64,000 nt of DNA from Megalonaias nervosa (GCA_016617855.1 JAECUM010000835.1:1-64000), one strand, 5' to 3'; shown: positions 11,765 through 23,374, counted from the first letter of the stretch. The notes: generated from the letters alone by a model not told the origin. Made by a program: numbers and translations.

Positions 11765-12215
11765 TTGAACCTTAAAGATAAAACAAGGGGGTACAAAAAA
11801 TGTAGACAATATGACTACCTTTATAACCTTGATACTGAATAGAATAAAGAGGGTACCAAAATACAGACAGTATGGCTGCCATGGTAACTTTGATACCGAA
11901 GAATAAAGAGGGTACCAAAATACAGACAGTATGGCTACCATGGTAACTTTGATACTGAAGAATAAAGAGGGTACAAAAATACAGACAGTATGGCTGCCAT
12001 GGTAACTTTGATACTGAAGAATAAAGAGGGTACGAAAATACAGACAGTATGGCTGCCATGGTAACTTTGATACTGAAGAATAAAGAGGGTACCAAAATAC
12101 AGACAGTATGGCTACCATGGTAACTTTGATACTGAAGAATAAAGAGGGTACCAAAATACAGACAGTATGGCTACCATGGTAACTTTGGTACTGAAAGATA
12201 AAACAGAGTTTCAAA
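11765..12215. repeat. Minisatellite, 59-bp unit
   Basis: About 7.5 well-conserved copies carrying GAGGGTACCAAAATACAGAC, GTATGGCTACCATGGTAACT and TTGATACTGAAGAATAAA. A 152-residue minus-strand open frame repeats every 59 residues, i.e. three units, as expected for an array whose unit is not divisible by three. Confidence 0.95.
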
Positions 12216-14433
12216 AATAATCATGTGTTCTGGAAATCTTATGTCTATGTCCTTAAGATGGTTTTATGGCACTTATTTAAACATTAGGATAGCTTCATTC
12301 AAAGGTCAAAAAACATCTGACATTAATGATAACTGAGGGAGAGTTATGTTACAGCATTAAAAGATATGAGAGGAAAGACATGGTAAACAGATCTGCTGAG
12401 GTGAGACTGAAGAGGAGAAATTAGTCATGAAATGCTAATAAATTCTCATTCCTTGGCATTTCTGAGATGTTTTTGCTGAAAAATTGTATAACGGTTTTGT
12501 TCCAAGAAATGCCTTTTTTGTTGTTTATAAGAAAGCAATGTAAATTTGAGATGTACATTTTTATGTTAGAATATTAACATAATGTTTACTGTCAGCACTT
12601 CTGTAGTATATAAACTGAATTACTGGATATTGAAAGTTTTGGGCTTGAAATCAGTTTAACTAGTTCACTTTCCTGGTAGAGCGAACCTCTTCATCTACCC
12701 ATGGTGGCAAATGGTCTCCATACAGACTTGATTGATCCTGGAAAATCGTACATTGTGGTGTTTACTGAAGACCCAAGGCAATTTCACACCAGTACACACA
12801 ATGTACATCTTTACATAAACGATAACCTAAATACATGTACATGTATATGAGTTGCAGTGAAAACAGTTCCTTGTTCAGTTTCAATGTTTCTTACCAGAAA
12901 CTCCCAGTGTCCTTTGGGCATTTCTCCATATTAGGATTTGTAGTATATTATTTTTTGGAAGGTATTTAAGTCATTTTAATTAAAATGTGTCTGACATCTG
13001 TATAAGAAAGGACACTTGATTGGCTGATGTGCCTCACAGACATACTGGTGTAAAACTAAATTACATCTACACTCTTGTTTCCAATAGGTGTTGGCAGGGC
13101 ATGCTGGTTGTTTCTTACAGCAGTTTTACTTTGCAAAGAAGATGTTGTTTGCAGAATGGTGCAGAATCATATTACATGTGCAGTGTTATTCACAGGGCTA
13201 TTTACTGTTGCAGTCCTGATTTGGTATCATTTATGCCATAGATGCTTTTGAACCCATCGATATGTTAGGCCCCAGTTGCTATATACTTTTATATTTCATG
13301 TTGTTCATTGAAAATTATTGTTAAATAAACATCATGCCACCTAATCCAGATCTTGATTGTATGTGCCTTCTTCTTGGGTATTTAATTATATAGCATAATT
13401 ACAGATTAGTTTAGCTATTATCATTATACCTGGCTTGACCTGACTACTGGTGCGTTACCATTGATGCTAATTCAGTCTTCATAATGACATGGTCATATGA
13501 AAATTACCCAGCACCCACCATCACCGTAAGAAGAACAGCTACAGTGTTTGCAGATTCGGATAGTGGGATTTCTGCCAGGAATGATAACAAGGATAAAAAA
13601 AAATGAAAGTAGTGGAATGAGCACTAAACGAAATATTTCCTGACCTTGGAGCGAAATCATTGGATCTGATGGTAAGTCTTTCATCTTGCTGATTTTTGGT
13701 GTTTAAATCTTTGGGATTAGATGAAATTCCGAGGACATTATTACAATTTGTTAGTTTTGTTTTTGTAATTGTTAGTAGCAATATTAGTAGTTCTTGTTGT
13801 TGTTGTTATTAATTTCTGGAACATGTGACAAGTAAAATTTCATGAATGAGAATTGTCTTGTCTCTGAGTTACTCTTATATTTTCAAGGTATTCTCTGAGA
13901 ATGAAAAGAATGGTTTGGTACCCCAAAAAAATTAAATAAAATCTTAACTTAATTGGGAATAGCCTTGGAATTAATTATCTTTCCAAGTAAGAAAAAAAGC
14001 TATGTTTGGCTTCAGATTTTGATTTGCTTGAAAAAGTCTTAGATTATTCCTTCATTTAGAGTCAGGTGAAAAGATTTAGAAGAATTATTTCTGATGACAA
14101 TGTCTTTGAAACATCTTTGACAGAATTATGTCAACAACTTTTTAAACAGAACTGTAATTTTTAATGATGCTTTTGTAAAGGTTTCTTCACTTATTCAGCT
14201 TGATTCATTAAAATTTAAACTCTGGGACAAAATTGACATATCATTCCCTTTTTAATTGAGTTTTGTTTACCTGTTTATCTAATGTAGCTAAGAGTATCAA
14301 CATATTTTGGGATCTTTTGCAATTATCTTTTAATGGAAGCATTCAATAACTTCATAAAAGCATGCCTACACTTGTTGCCATAGAACAGAGAATCTGAAAC
14401 AGTTCCATATTAGTTCAAAGTTAATAACGAAAT
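12216..14433. other. Intronic sequence, no gene seen
   Basis: AT-rich, no domain recognised on either strand. Confidence 0.6.
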
Positions 14434-14911
14434 CAATATGGCCACAATCAATTAACAGGCCTGAGGTTGTTGCTCCTGATTTTTCTGCTGTTTTTCATGA
14501 TGTATATACTCGTTGATGGTCTTTGTCAAACTTGTTGTTTTCATGCAATGCCTGTTCTGTTGGAATTTGTTCTTCATCTAGTTCTTTTTAAGTTTTCTTG
14601 CATCATTGCTGCAATTGCCATCCATTTAGGTGATGATGAACCCTCATTAATTGCATTAAATAACCACTCCTTGGTGCTCCATGCTACATTGTGCACTAGA
14701 CTAAACGTCCTTGGGCTGCATTTATTTTTGCTTAACTGTAAGCAGCAGTGAAAAAAGATATGTTTGTTCAAAACCAGTCAACCTAGAACAGGAAGAAAAA
14801 TTCCAGCTATCCTTCTTTCCTTTTCAATGACTTGAAAATATGTCCATTAATTTGAACAGTTAAATTCAAATTCCACTTCAGTCATAAACTGTCAAGTCAG
14901 CACCATGCATT

Positions 14912-15854
14912 GTGGTATTCAATGCCCAATCTGTCATACTTCCTGAAAATCAATACAGTGAAGAGCCAAAGTGTGTGAATCTAACATCCCCTGGTTACTC
15001 CATGAAGTTGTTACCCTGTCTCTCCCAAAGAGGTGGAATTGCTGCCATTGCAAAGAACTCCATACTCCACCATCTTGACTGCACTGCAGCCTTTAATTTC
15101 GAGCACACATTGTTTGAATTGGCCCAAGCCACACTTGCTGTAGAACAAAGGTCAGTTGATTGTTTTTATGTTTGTTTTGACTCTACTGCCTTCATAGTTA
15201 AAAAAAATGAAACAAGCGAACTCTCTTTTTGGAGTAGTTTTCTAAACTCCCTGGAATATGGAAATTCAATTGTAGCAGCCTCATTGTTCTTGGAGATTTG
15301 TTTTTACTTTGATTCTCCTAGAACTCCTGGATTCCATTCATGTTTTCAGCCTCAAACAGTCAGTTAGTCAACCCATCCATAAACATCGTCACATTTTAGG
15401 TTGGATTCTTCATAGACCTGATGATAATATTCTAAAGTCTTCATTGGTGTCCCATGAACTTACATCAGATCACCTCTGTATCATAAAGCATCTTGATTTA
15501 TCGGTCCCTAATTCTCCATCTCTGTTTGCTTCTAAGAGAAACCTTCCTATGATCAATAGAACACAGCTAATGCATGACATCCAAGCAAACCAAACAACTT
15601 TGTTACCTCAGCAGCAGAAAAACTTGATATATGCTTGCATTCATTGCTTGACAAATGTGCCCCAGCAACCAAGTGCATACTATCAATTCAGAAGAGTTCT
15701 CTGTGGTATAGTAGTGTTAGGGACTAGCTTTGCACTCCGAAAAGAGAACGCCATAAGACTGAGAGGCATTGGCTTTCATCTGGTCTTACTATTCTTAAGC
15801 AAATCTCTACATCTACTGAGAAGAATGTCACACATAGTTCATGCAGAGAAATGA
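14912..15854 (+). pseudogene. Broken LINE AP-endonuclease domain
   Basis: Two overlapping frames (14912-15367 and 15309-15854) carry the apurinic-endonuclease-like domain of a CR1/L2-type ORF2, the enzyme that nicks target DNA. Visible motifs are RGGIAAIAKNS, the SLEYGNS segment, and SDHLCI, which includes the conserved SDH catalytic end motif. The metal-binding GDFN segment is degraded here (LEICFYFD in place of the LGDFNFHFD seen in the other copy). A frameshift separates the two parts. Nothing of the reverse transcriptase remains. Confidence 0.8.
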
Positions 15855-15925
15855 ACCTATTTAAGTACTGTGATCACTGAAAGTTACAGCTGCAAAGAGC
15901 GCATCAATATTACTACTGTCTCTAT

Positions 15926-16105
15926 TCGCTTATAAGTCACGTTCTACTGCAAACTGCACAGACCCAGATCTGCCATCGCTTAATGCACTAGCAGATCTGG
16001 GTCTGTGCAGTTTGTTAATAGTAGTCACTAGATAAAAACAACATAGACCCAGAGCTACATGCTCATTATGCTACAGCTTATACTCAACTTATAAGCTAAT
16101 AAAGA
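15926..16105. mobile_element. Hairpin MITE family M, copy 2 (full form)
   Basis: Termini are CGCTTATAAGTC and ACTTATAAGCT. Hairpin 1 is a near-perfect palindrome, CAGACCCAGATCTGCC / GCAGATCTGGGTCTG. A central spacer carries AATAGTAGTCACTAG. Hairpin 2 is more decayed (AGACCCAGAGCT / CATTATGCTACAG). It lies at the internal-deletion junction of the LINE. Confidence 0.82.
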
Positions 16106-16339
16106 TGGTAACAATTTCCTCTTGAACTTAGACAATGTAACTAATCTCATTCAAGATTGCTCTAAAAACATGCCTATTTTGACTGCAAGAACAGACTTGT
16201 TAATTAATAACGTTTCCTTAGCATAATTGTTTTTAGCATGTTGGTAACTTCACGTTCTTGTAATCTTGTCTATGTTTTCATGTGTTAATACTATTTAGAG
16301 CTTCTGAAGAGATGTGACAACAAGTTCTCCTTTTATGAA

Positions 16340-16735
16340 TTTTACTTATTATTTATGAGGTGTTTGTTAAGTAAATTGACAGACCCAGATGTTTGCGCTG
16401 TTCTTCATTATGAAAATACATATTTCAGTAGCAGTAATAACAAAGAAACATTTATGCATTATGATACCAACTGTGCTAATTTTATTTATTTGACAACCTG
16501 TAAAATGTGTGGTGTACATGATGTTGAACAAGCCTGTCGGTAAGTATTGAAATGCATGAACAACCATCGATTTGAATAACTTTATTGATCCATCTTTTTG
16601 ATCTTGTTTTCCACACACTTTATTGATGGCATCCATTATATACAAGATTTTTCATTCAAGCCAGTTGATATTGTTAATTCAGAAATGGAATGTCTGTTAA
16701 AAGAAACAGAATTTCCCATTTGGATACCATGAATA
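16340..16735 (+). pseudogene. Penelope-like element GIY-YIG endonuclease remnant
   Basis: The plus strand encodes CANFIYLTTCKMCGV. This matches the NVIYLxxCxxCGxQYVG signature of the GIY-YIG endonuclease at the C terminus of Penelope-like retroelements. After a stop it continues with MNNHR in a frame consistent with the RxNNHR motif. Further down, in shifted frames, come a histidine-rich strand and a KETEF segment resembling the family's KETxWI end. The key YVG residues are changed (HDVEQ), there are several stops, and no reverse transcriptase part is seen upstream. In Penelope elements the domain cuts target DNA for retrotransposition; this fragment is certainly dead. A stand-alone GIY-YIG gene is a less likely origin. 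Confidence 0.65.
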
Positions 16736-17640
16736 GAAAATATCTTATTTCTAAGATTATATATGAAATTCACTAGTAAGTTCATAATAATTGTTAAGTT
16801 CTTATTTCCATTGTGATTATACGAATGAAAATTACCTAAACCATTACAATTGGTCTGAACTTTTATAATTGTATTAATTATTTACAAAAAAAACAACTCT
16901 ATATATATATATATATATATATAAATTATTGTGCAACATAAAAATATATTTAACTCTATAGTGATTGCTAATATTAATTTATCATACTCTTAAACAATAT
17001 TTTAAAAAATATTTAAAAAATATGTTTAATATTTGAAATTTTATTGTATGCATTATGACAATATTAAAAATTTGTATAATAATTAAATGATGCAAGATAA
17101 TTGAACATTAATTCTGAAATAGAACCCAAATTAACTAAAATATATGTTGGATTCACCATGTGGATACTGATAGACACACTAATAAGTTCTAAGATTAATT
17201 ATATTCTTCTTTAATTTATATATTCATAATTTTGAATAAATTCCACATATTTAAAGGAAAATAAAACTTTATTTCCTCCAATATGTTTGATATACATGTA
17301 TGTTCATTTATTTGGAAATATATTTCCAGCAATAAGTAATTAGTGCTTACTGTTTCTGTGGCAGGTGCAAAATGTAAAACATTTGAACAACATTGTATCA
17401 CTTTGACATTAATGGAGTTAAACCATAATAAATGTATTGATATAGTTTTCTTAATGGCTTGGAATATGTGATATAATCATTACTCTGTCATTCTTATTTA
17501 AACACATCACTCTTTTGACTTTTGAAGAATATGCCCTTGGAATACACGTAAATTAGGCATCAGTTTTTAAAAAAAAATCTTTTCTCTCACCAATCAATAA
17601 ACTCTGTTCCATTTTCTTTTTAATCTTCCAACTGTAAAAG
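16736..17640. other. Very AT-rich sequence with (TA)n at 16897-16922
   Basis: Extremely A+T-rich, with a TA microsatellite and many ATATTTAAAAAATAT-type short palindromes near 16985-17040. No coding signal. Confidence 0.8.
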
Positions 17641-18523
17641 GACTGTGATCATGAATGGGTTCAAGAGTGTGTTGAGGAATACGCTGTCCTGGAGGGTGTT
17701 GAGTTACCTTACCATCAGCACAGCAGGACTTCGCCATACCCATTTGGATTTTGGCTGTAACAAGATTTGGGGAGATGAGGAAAAGAAAGAAGTATGTTAC
17801 TTAATTCAAAGGCTGCAATGGATAATGTTGAGAAATAAAGAATACTATGCAAATATATTCTGTTTCTATATATTTCCTTCTTTTTTCACTTTTATTTTGA
17901 TGATGTGCATTTTGTGATGCTACTGCAAATTCCAGGAGAGAACACTGTTGTTTGTTTTTGGTACATATTGACAAGAATTATATGCTGTACTGCCTGTTTA
18001 CAAGATAATGTCATGTAAATTTACATTGCGTTTGTAAATTTTAAAAGTCGTCTATATTTATGGCAGTTACTGTAATTGTGAATCATAAGGCATGTTGTAT
18101 TTAATACATGTGTAAGGGAGGCCACTCATGATAACAGGAGTCCATTGAGTTAAAGGTCTCACACAACTATTGGACCTAATGCCTGTCATGATACAAGTTG
18201 ACTCAAACTCAAAAAGAAGAAACAAGCTTCAGAAATTTTTCATGTACCTTAGTTTGTTAAAGAGAAAAGTATGTTGTGCATTATTTTAATGAAGTTATAG
18301 CCTCTTGAAATGTCCACCATTGAGACTGTATGCAAACATTTTACTAGACCTGACTTAAGAACTAACTTAAGTAAGTTTCAGCTGATACTCATCCATGTCC
18401 TTATTTTACTCGACACAGTACACTTGTCCACTACTTACAACCGATGCATGGTTGATACTAAAGTTGATCCAGACCATGAAAATATTATGTTTGGAGCAAA
18501 GACAACAAGTTTAAAATCCTTGT
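17641..18523. other. Unassigned sequence with one exon-like patch
   Basis: 17640-17792 is GC-richer than its surroundings and ends in a donor-like GTATGT. It gives 40-50 residue frames in two phases, but I recognise neither product. The rest is featureless. Confidence 0.4.
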
Positions 18524-18736
18524 ACTACATGGTCTCATAGATAAATATATAACAGGAAACAAGGTTTGTAACTCAGCATATTGCAGTCTCATTCGTAGCC
18601 CTTAATCTCTTACATTGACACTTTTCAGTACTACATGGTCTCATAGATAAATATATAACAGGAGACAAGGTTTGTAACTCAGCATATTGCAGTCTCATTC
18701 GTAGCCCTTAATCTCTTACATTGACACTTTTCAGTA
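18524..18736. repeat. 106-bp tandem duplication
   Basis: Two consecutive copies (18524-18629 and 18630-18735) differ at one visible position (GGAAAC versus GGAGAC), so the duplication is recent. Confidence 0.95.
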
Positions 18737-19239
18737 ATCAAAGTGTTCTTTTAATGTTGAGAAGTTTTGCTTCTCAACAAGCCATAACACATTTGTGGGA
18801 ATTGTATCATTTACTGTAAGCCATGTGGGAAGTTAAGAGCCAGAAAAAATAATTCCAAGCATGTTTGCAATTTCCAATGATTTTCATACTAATTAATCAA
18901 TTGCTGTCAGACCTCCATTTATAGGGAACTACAACTAAGGTGTCTATGAAAGGAGGTTTGCTGATCCCCCCCCCCCCGCCTTCAGTCCAGAAATGTATCA
19001 TTTTCCTGCCAAAATATATGCATGTATTGAGTAGAATTATAAAGGCCTTTTTAGTATGGCACTTGCAAGGACATTTTTGTGTCTTTATTTCATTTTCTTC
19101 TTATCCTAGAGATTGTTCAGAAATTATAATTCAAGGTATAAAGCCTTTAATTTTATAGAACATGCAACAATAAGACATAAGCTGCAGGAGCAATGTGTCA
19201 TTTCTTGTGGGAATTGTATCATTTACTGTTTCAAAGCTA
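18737..19239. other. No gene seen
   Basis: Contains a C-rich run near 18966-18980. Otherwise featureless. Confidence 0.55.
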
Positions 19240-20170
19240 AGCATAGACACATGAAAAAGTGCATTGGTGGTGTTGTGTAAGGGGTGTATACACAGAGAAG
19301 TATATTGGTAGTGCTGTGTAAGAGGTGTAATCACAGAAGTATATTGGTAGTGCTGTGTAAGAGGTGTATACACAGAGAAGTATATTGGCATTGCTGTGTA
19401 AGAGGTGTATACACAGAGAAGTATATTGGTAGTGCTGTGTAAGAGGTGTATACACAGAGAAGTATATAGGTAGTGCTGTGGAAGAGGTGTATACACAGAG
19501 AAGTATATTGGTAGTGCTGTGTAAGAGGTGTATACACAGAGAAGTATATTGGTAGTGCTGTGTTAGAAGTGTATACACTGAGAAGTTTAGTAGTAGTACT
19601 GTGTAAGAGGTAAATACACATAAAGAAGTGTATTGGTGGTGCTGTGTAAACAGTGTATACACAAAGAAATGCATTGGTGGTGTTGTGTAAGAGATGTATA
19701 CACTTAAAGAAGTGCATTGGTGGTGTTGTATAAGAGATGTATACATAAAGAAGTGTACTGGTGGTGTTTTGTAAGAGGTGTATACACATAAAGAAGTGCA
19801 GTGGTGGTGTTGTGTAAGAGGTGTATACACATAAAGAAGTGCATTGGTGGTGTTGTATAAGAGGTGTATATACATAAAGAAGTGCAGTGGTGGTGTTTTG
19901 TAAGAGGTGTATACACATAAAGAAGTGCATTGGTGGTGTTTTGTAAGAGGTGTATACACATAAAGAAGTGTATTGGTGGTGTTGTATAAGAGGTTTATAC
20001 AGATAAAGAAGTATTGTGCATTTGTGGTGTTTTGTAAGAGGTGTATACACATAAAAAGGTGTAGTGGTGGTATTATATAAGAGATGTATATGCATAAAGA
20101 AGTGTGTTGTGGTGTTGTGTAAGATGTATATACATGAAGAAGTGTATTGGTGGTATTGTGTAAGAGGTAG
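19240..20170. repeat. Minisatellite, 41-43-bp unit
   Basis: About 21 copies in two subfamilies. 19260-19600 has the 41-bp form with ACACAGAGAAGTATATTGGT. 19620-20170 has the 43-bp form with ACACATAAAGAAGTGCATTG. Because the unit shifts frame, all three minus-strand frames stay open for up to 271 residues (HLLHSTTN / YTPLTQHYQ / YTSYTALP). These are array artefacts. Confidence 0.95.
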
Positions 20171-21354
20171 TTTATTGTTTACTATCAGCTGATAATGCCT
20201 TGATGCTGTCAGTTGATTAGCCTCATTATAGTGTCACATCTCCTTCTATTCAGGGAGGAAACTAGGACAAGACTGCTTAATAAATAATGGTCTGCAGTAA
20301 AGTGTACTACATGGAACTAGGTTAGCTAGTTTTTTTCTTGTAGGATATTTTAAGTGTTTTAAGTGAAATAACCAACAACTAACCTGATTTACTGTCATTT
20401 ACATTTGTTTATATCTTGTAATGTATGAGAAAGTACACTTGCTCTCAGTTTTAAACATGAAAAGTGTAATATCTAGATTATTGTGAAAAGTGAGGACATT
20501 AAATTGGACTTGTGTATTATTGGATTTCAACCAGATTTAGATTGCAGCTATACATTGATAAGAGCTTGGCTGAATTGGATTGTCAGCCTTCTGTATCATC
20601 AATTAACAGAGTTACAGCCACTTATGATGTTGGATAACTTTCACTTCCACACAGTATCTTCCATTTGATTAAAAGCCCATCCACTTGAACTTTCCACACA
20701 TTATCTTCCTTATTTATCATTAGATTTGATCCAGATTTGTTATGGAGTTGGATCTTGATGAGACAGACCTTTGGCCGGGTTCAACATTATACATCATTGT
20801 TTATGCATCTTCCTAGAGTCAGCCCCATTTACCTCTGTGTCTGCACAATGGTACCATTAATTATTACTGTATCTTATCCTATGTTTTTTTTTTAATACTG
20901 CTTGATTTTCATGAGACATTTGGTTGAGTTTTGTTGTAACTATTCTATCATTTTGCATAGTTATAGCCCTTTGTAAGACCCACCTACTTTTGTTTCCACA
21001 AAACAAATCTAATTATTTATTGATTTCAACCAAATTTTTTACTAAAATTGATATTGGTAAGGTCAAAAATAAAGACTATGATATCAGTTTCTGCAATTGT
21101 GTTTGTTAAAGATTAATCTTAAAGATTTGTCTGTTTAGTGGGGCAGAAGCTCCATTTTTGACTAAGTATCCAAGCAAGGATGATGTGAGAAAATGAGTCT
21201 TTAAATTTGAAATTTAAAAAAAAAAATACTTTAGAAAAATTGGGCTACCAGATGTGAAACTTCACTGGTCCAAGAATGAAATTTTCTTGCCCAAAGCTAG
21301 TGGGGCTAGGGATTTGCAGCCCCATGTCTTTAGGAAAAAAAGTCTCACTAGTGG
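20171..21354. other. Decayed sequence, no gene seen
   Basis: Between 20480 and 21060 there are three loosely similar blocks (GATTTCAACCAGATTTAG-like, then a TTGATGAGA-like motif and CTTCCACA) spaced about 200 bp apart. This suggests an old tandem or dispersed repeat, too diverged to define. Confidence 0.5.
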
Positions 21355-21770
21355 TAGCGTCAAACCATTAACCAGTGTCACTCCAATCAACCAGGTGTCC
21401 CCGAGTGGCCGAGTGGTCTAAAGCGCTCTCCGTTACGGATCACTGCCATCTCACCTCTGTCTGCATAGGTTCGAGTCTCGGATTCAGCCAATGTGGGTAT
21501 ATGAGAAAGCTTGCCAGTAGCTTCTCGTGGGTCGGTGGTTCTTTCTGGGGTTTTTCCAGGTTCTTCCTCCACCATTAATACTGGCCACCATGTATAGCCT
21601 GTCTTGTGCTGAAAAATGGCATTAAACCCTACAACAACAACAACAACAACAACCAATCAACCAGTGTCATGCCAATTAGTGTTACACCTTGAAACTAGTG
21701 TCATGCCAATTAACCAGCATTACACCTTCAAACCAGTGTCACTAGAAATAGTGTCAGACCATAAAACAGC
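21355..21770. repeat. Short tandem array of AACCAGTGTCA units, split by a SINE
   Basis: Degenerate units of ACCAGTGTCACTCCAATCA and ACACCTTCAAACCAGTGTCA occur on both sides of the SINE at 21395-21652. Confidence 0.75.
21395..21652 (+). mobile_element. tRNA-derived SINE, family B, copy 1
   Basis: The head GTGGCCGAGTGGTCTAAAGC has the A-box form of a serine or leucine tRNA. The B box is GGTTCGAGTC. The body includes GAAAGCTTGCCAGTAGCTTC, and the 3' end is AAAAATGGCATTAAACCCTA followed by (CAA)n. It is flanked by a perfect 12-bp target-site duplication CCAATCAACCAG (21383-21394 and 21653-21664), which fixes both ends. The anticodon stem region is not that of a functional tRNA. Confidence 0.95.
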
Positions 21771-22084
21771 AAGTCTGAATCCACAGCACTTGATAGGAAA
21801 TTTTGTGGTAAAGGGTAGGGGAAGCTCATAAATAATACTGACTTGATATAATTGATATGGCCTGGAAGGGCCCTTTTATAGGCAATACAAAAGAGTGAAG
21901 CAAATCAAAGCATTCAGGGATGGAAATAAAATTTGTTCTCACACTTTAAATCTGTGAATCAATAATTGTAGGAAAATGTATTGCAGACAAATCAATCACC
22001 AGTTATAGATGAATAATTAAGGACTTTGGAATTGTTTTTCAGACTCAGTCTGACTTGGAGACAATTGGTCTTCACTCTAGGCTA
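21771..22084. other. No gene seen
   Basis: Featureless intronic sequence between the array and the next MITE. Confidence 0.5.
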
Positions 22085-22290
22085 TATATACTTGCTTGTA
22101 AGTCATTTCCAGGTGCAACCTGCTTACACCCAGACTGGTATAATAATCAGATTTTGATTTAAATCGTTTGTTAGGAGTTATCACTAGAACAAACAGCAAA
22201 TGCCCTGATCTGCCAGTGCAGTGTGTCACAGCAGATCAGTGTGTATGTTGTTGGTAGTTGGACTTGACTTAGAGGCAAGTGAGTATGGTC
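22085..22290. mobile_element. Hairpin MITE family M, copy 3
   Basis: Left terminus TATACTTGCTTGTAAGTCA and right terminus TTGGACTTGACTTAGAGGCA. The centre is GTTATCACTAGAACAAACA. The right hairpin is preserved (CCTGATCTGCC / GCAGATCAGTG) and the left one is strongly decayed. Confidence 0.75.
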
Positions 22291-22604
22291 AGTGTATATC
22301 TTGGACATTGCAAGTCCTATTTTACTTGACATTTTCAACTTGTACAATAAATGTCCCATGTAAGTCATTACACCTTTTTATCGCTATGGCAATGCTGTTT
22401 ATGATACCCAACAGTCATTTCACACTGTGCAGTTTTTAATTGTATTCAAAGGAAAAAAAAGAGATTTGAAGGCAGTAGTGATGCAGATGGTAGACAGAAA
22501 ACATTTTTAATAAAATCACTGAGGTGGTTGTGTACAACCTGATAATAACATATCAAGATTAGGGTATGTATGGTTACTACATTCCAAGGTTCCTGTATCA
22601 TTGC
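22291..22604. other. No gene seen
   Basis: Featureless sequence between the MITE and the foldback repeat. Confidence 0.5.
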
Positions 22605-23374
22605 TAGCCAAGGTTCTGATATGTTTACCTTATTTACACCTTGACAGATTGAGCAAATATTTCTGTGCTTCGGGTCTATGAATTTCATTGGATGCGGCAG
22701 CAAGCCACTGCATCCAATCAAAATTAAGTTGTTCAGATTAGAATGCTGTTCTCACATGATCACAGCAAGGGGAGCACACAACTTGAATGGACTCATAAAT
22801 AAGCAATTTTCCACTGCCAGTCCTTGTTTGTGCCAATACCTTTCACTCAAATACACCAGTAATGGCTTCTCTTTGGTACATAGTCATACTTTCTATGTTA
22901 AATTTACAAAGTATCCTTTTGATGTCAGTTGCCTCCACCATTTTTGGCCAATATACAATGCACAACTGTTAGACACTATTGGTTAGTTGGCATTACATAC
23001 TATGGGAGGCAGGGGCCCAGAGTGGCTGAGTGGTCTAAAGCGCTCACCGTTCCAGATCACTGCCATCTCACCTCTGTCAGTGTGGGTTTGAGTCTCAGGC
23101 TCAGCTAATGTGGGTATGTGAGAAAGCTTGCCAGTAGCTTCTCGTGGGTCAGTGGTTCTTCCCAGGGTTTTCCAGGATTCTTCCTCCACCAGTAATACTG
23201 ACTGCTATGTATAGCTTATCTTATGCTGAAAAATGGCGTTAAACCCTATAACAGCAACAACAACTACAAAGGGAGGCAATTCATGAAATCCAATACATTG
23301 CTCGGACCAAGCATTAAAATATCTGCTCAGTCTGCCAAGGTGTAAATAGGATTAACATATCGGAACCTTGGCTG
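22605..23374. repeat. Foldback pair, about 80-bp inverted arms
   Basis: The left arm (22605-22693) begins TAGCCAAGGTTCTGATATG and contains TATTTACACCTTGACAGA. The right arm (23281-23374) is its reverse complement at roughly 80% by eye. The 590-bp interior holds a GGATGC/GCATCC hairpin (about 22689-22713) and a SINE B copy. It may be a foldback transposon or two opposed copies of one repeat. Confidence 0.75.
23012..23270 (+). mobile_element. tRNA-derived SINE, family B, copy 2
   Basis: Same structure as the copy at 21395-21652, with AGAGTGGCTGAGTGGTCTAA, the GGTTTGAGTCTC B box, and AAAAATGGCGTTAAACCCTA plus an AAC-rich tail. It is flanked by GGGAGGCA duplications at 23004-23011 and 23271-23278. 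It inserted inside the foldback element and so postdates it. Confidence 0.92.

Larger units (their letters stand above)
14434..16320 (+). mobile_element. CR1/L2-like LINE copy with large internal deletion
   Basis: The 5' part (14434-15900) aligns throughout with the start of the LINE at 26461-30075, including the ATATGGCC-type terminus. It keeps endonuclease-region sequence such as SLVSHELTSDHLCIIKHLDL and RTQLMHDIQAN. The 3' part (about 16115-16320) aligns with that element's 3' end (CTCATTCAAGATTGCTCTAA, ACAGACTT, TTTAGAGCTTCT). Roughly 1.7 kb covering the reverse transcriptase core is missing. A hairpin MITE (15926-16105) occupies the break. The endonuclease frame is broken in several places. 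Both termini are retained, so this is not the usual 5' truncation of LINEs. Confidence 0.82.

Noticed and set aside
11756..12214. 152-residue minus-strand open frame
   Set aside because: Repeats every 59 residues in step with the 59-bp tandem unit; array artefact.
6700..12215. CRISPR-like array
   Set aside because: Units are contiguous tandem repeats without unique spacers, in a eukaryotic intron.
13493..13781. Overlapping 63- and 80-residue minus-strand frames in a slightly GC-richer patch
   Set aside because: Product not recognised and no repeat or splice support.
19237..20095. Open frames of 254 and 271 residues on the minus strand
   Set aside because: They lie wholly in the 41/43-bp array, all three frames are open, and the residues just repeat the unit. 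No start context or splice signals support a gene.
21404..21480. Apparent serine/leucine tRNA gene
   Set aside because: Anticodon arm is not tRNA-like and the sequence continues into a SINE body with target duplications; it is a SINE head.
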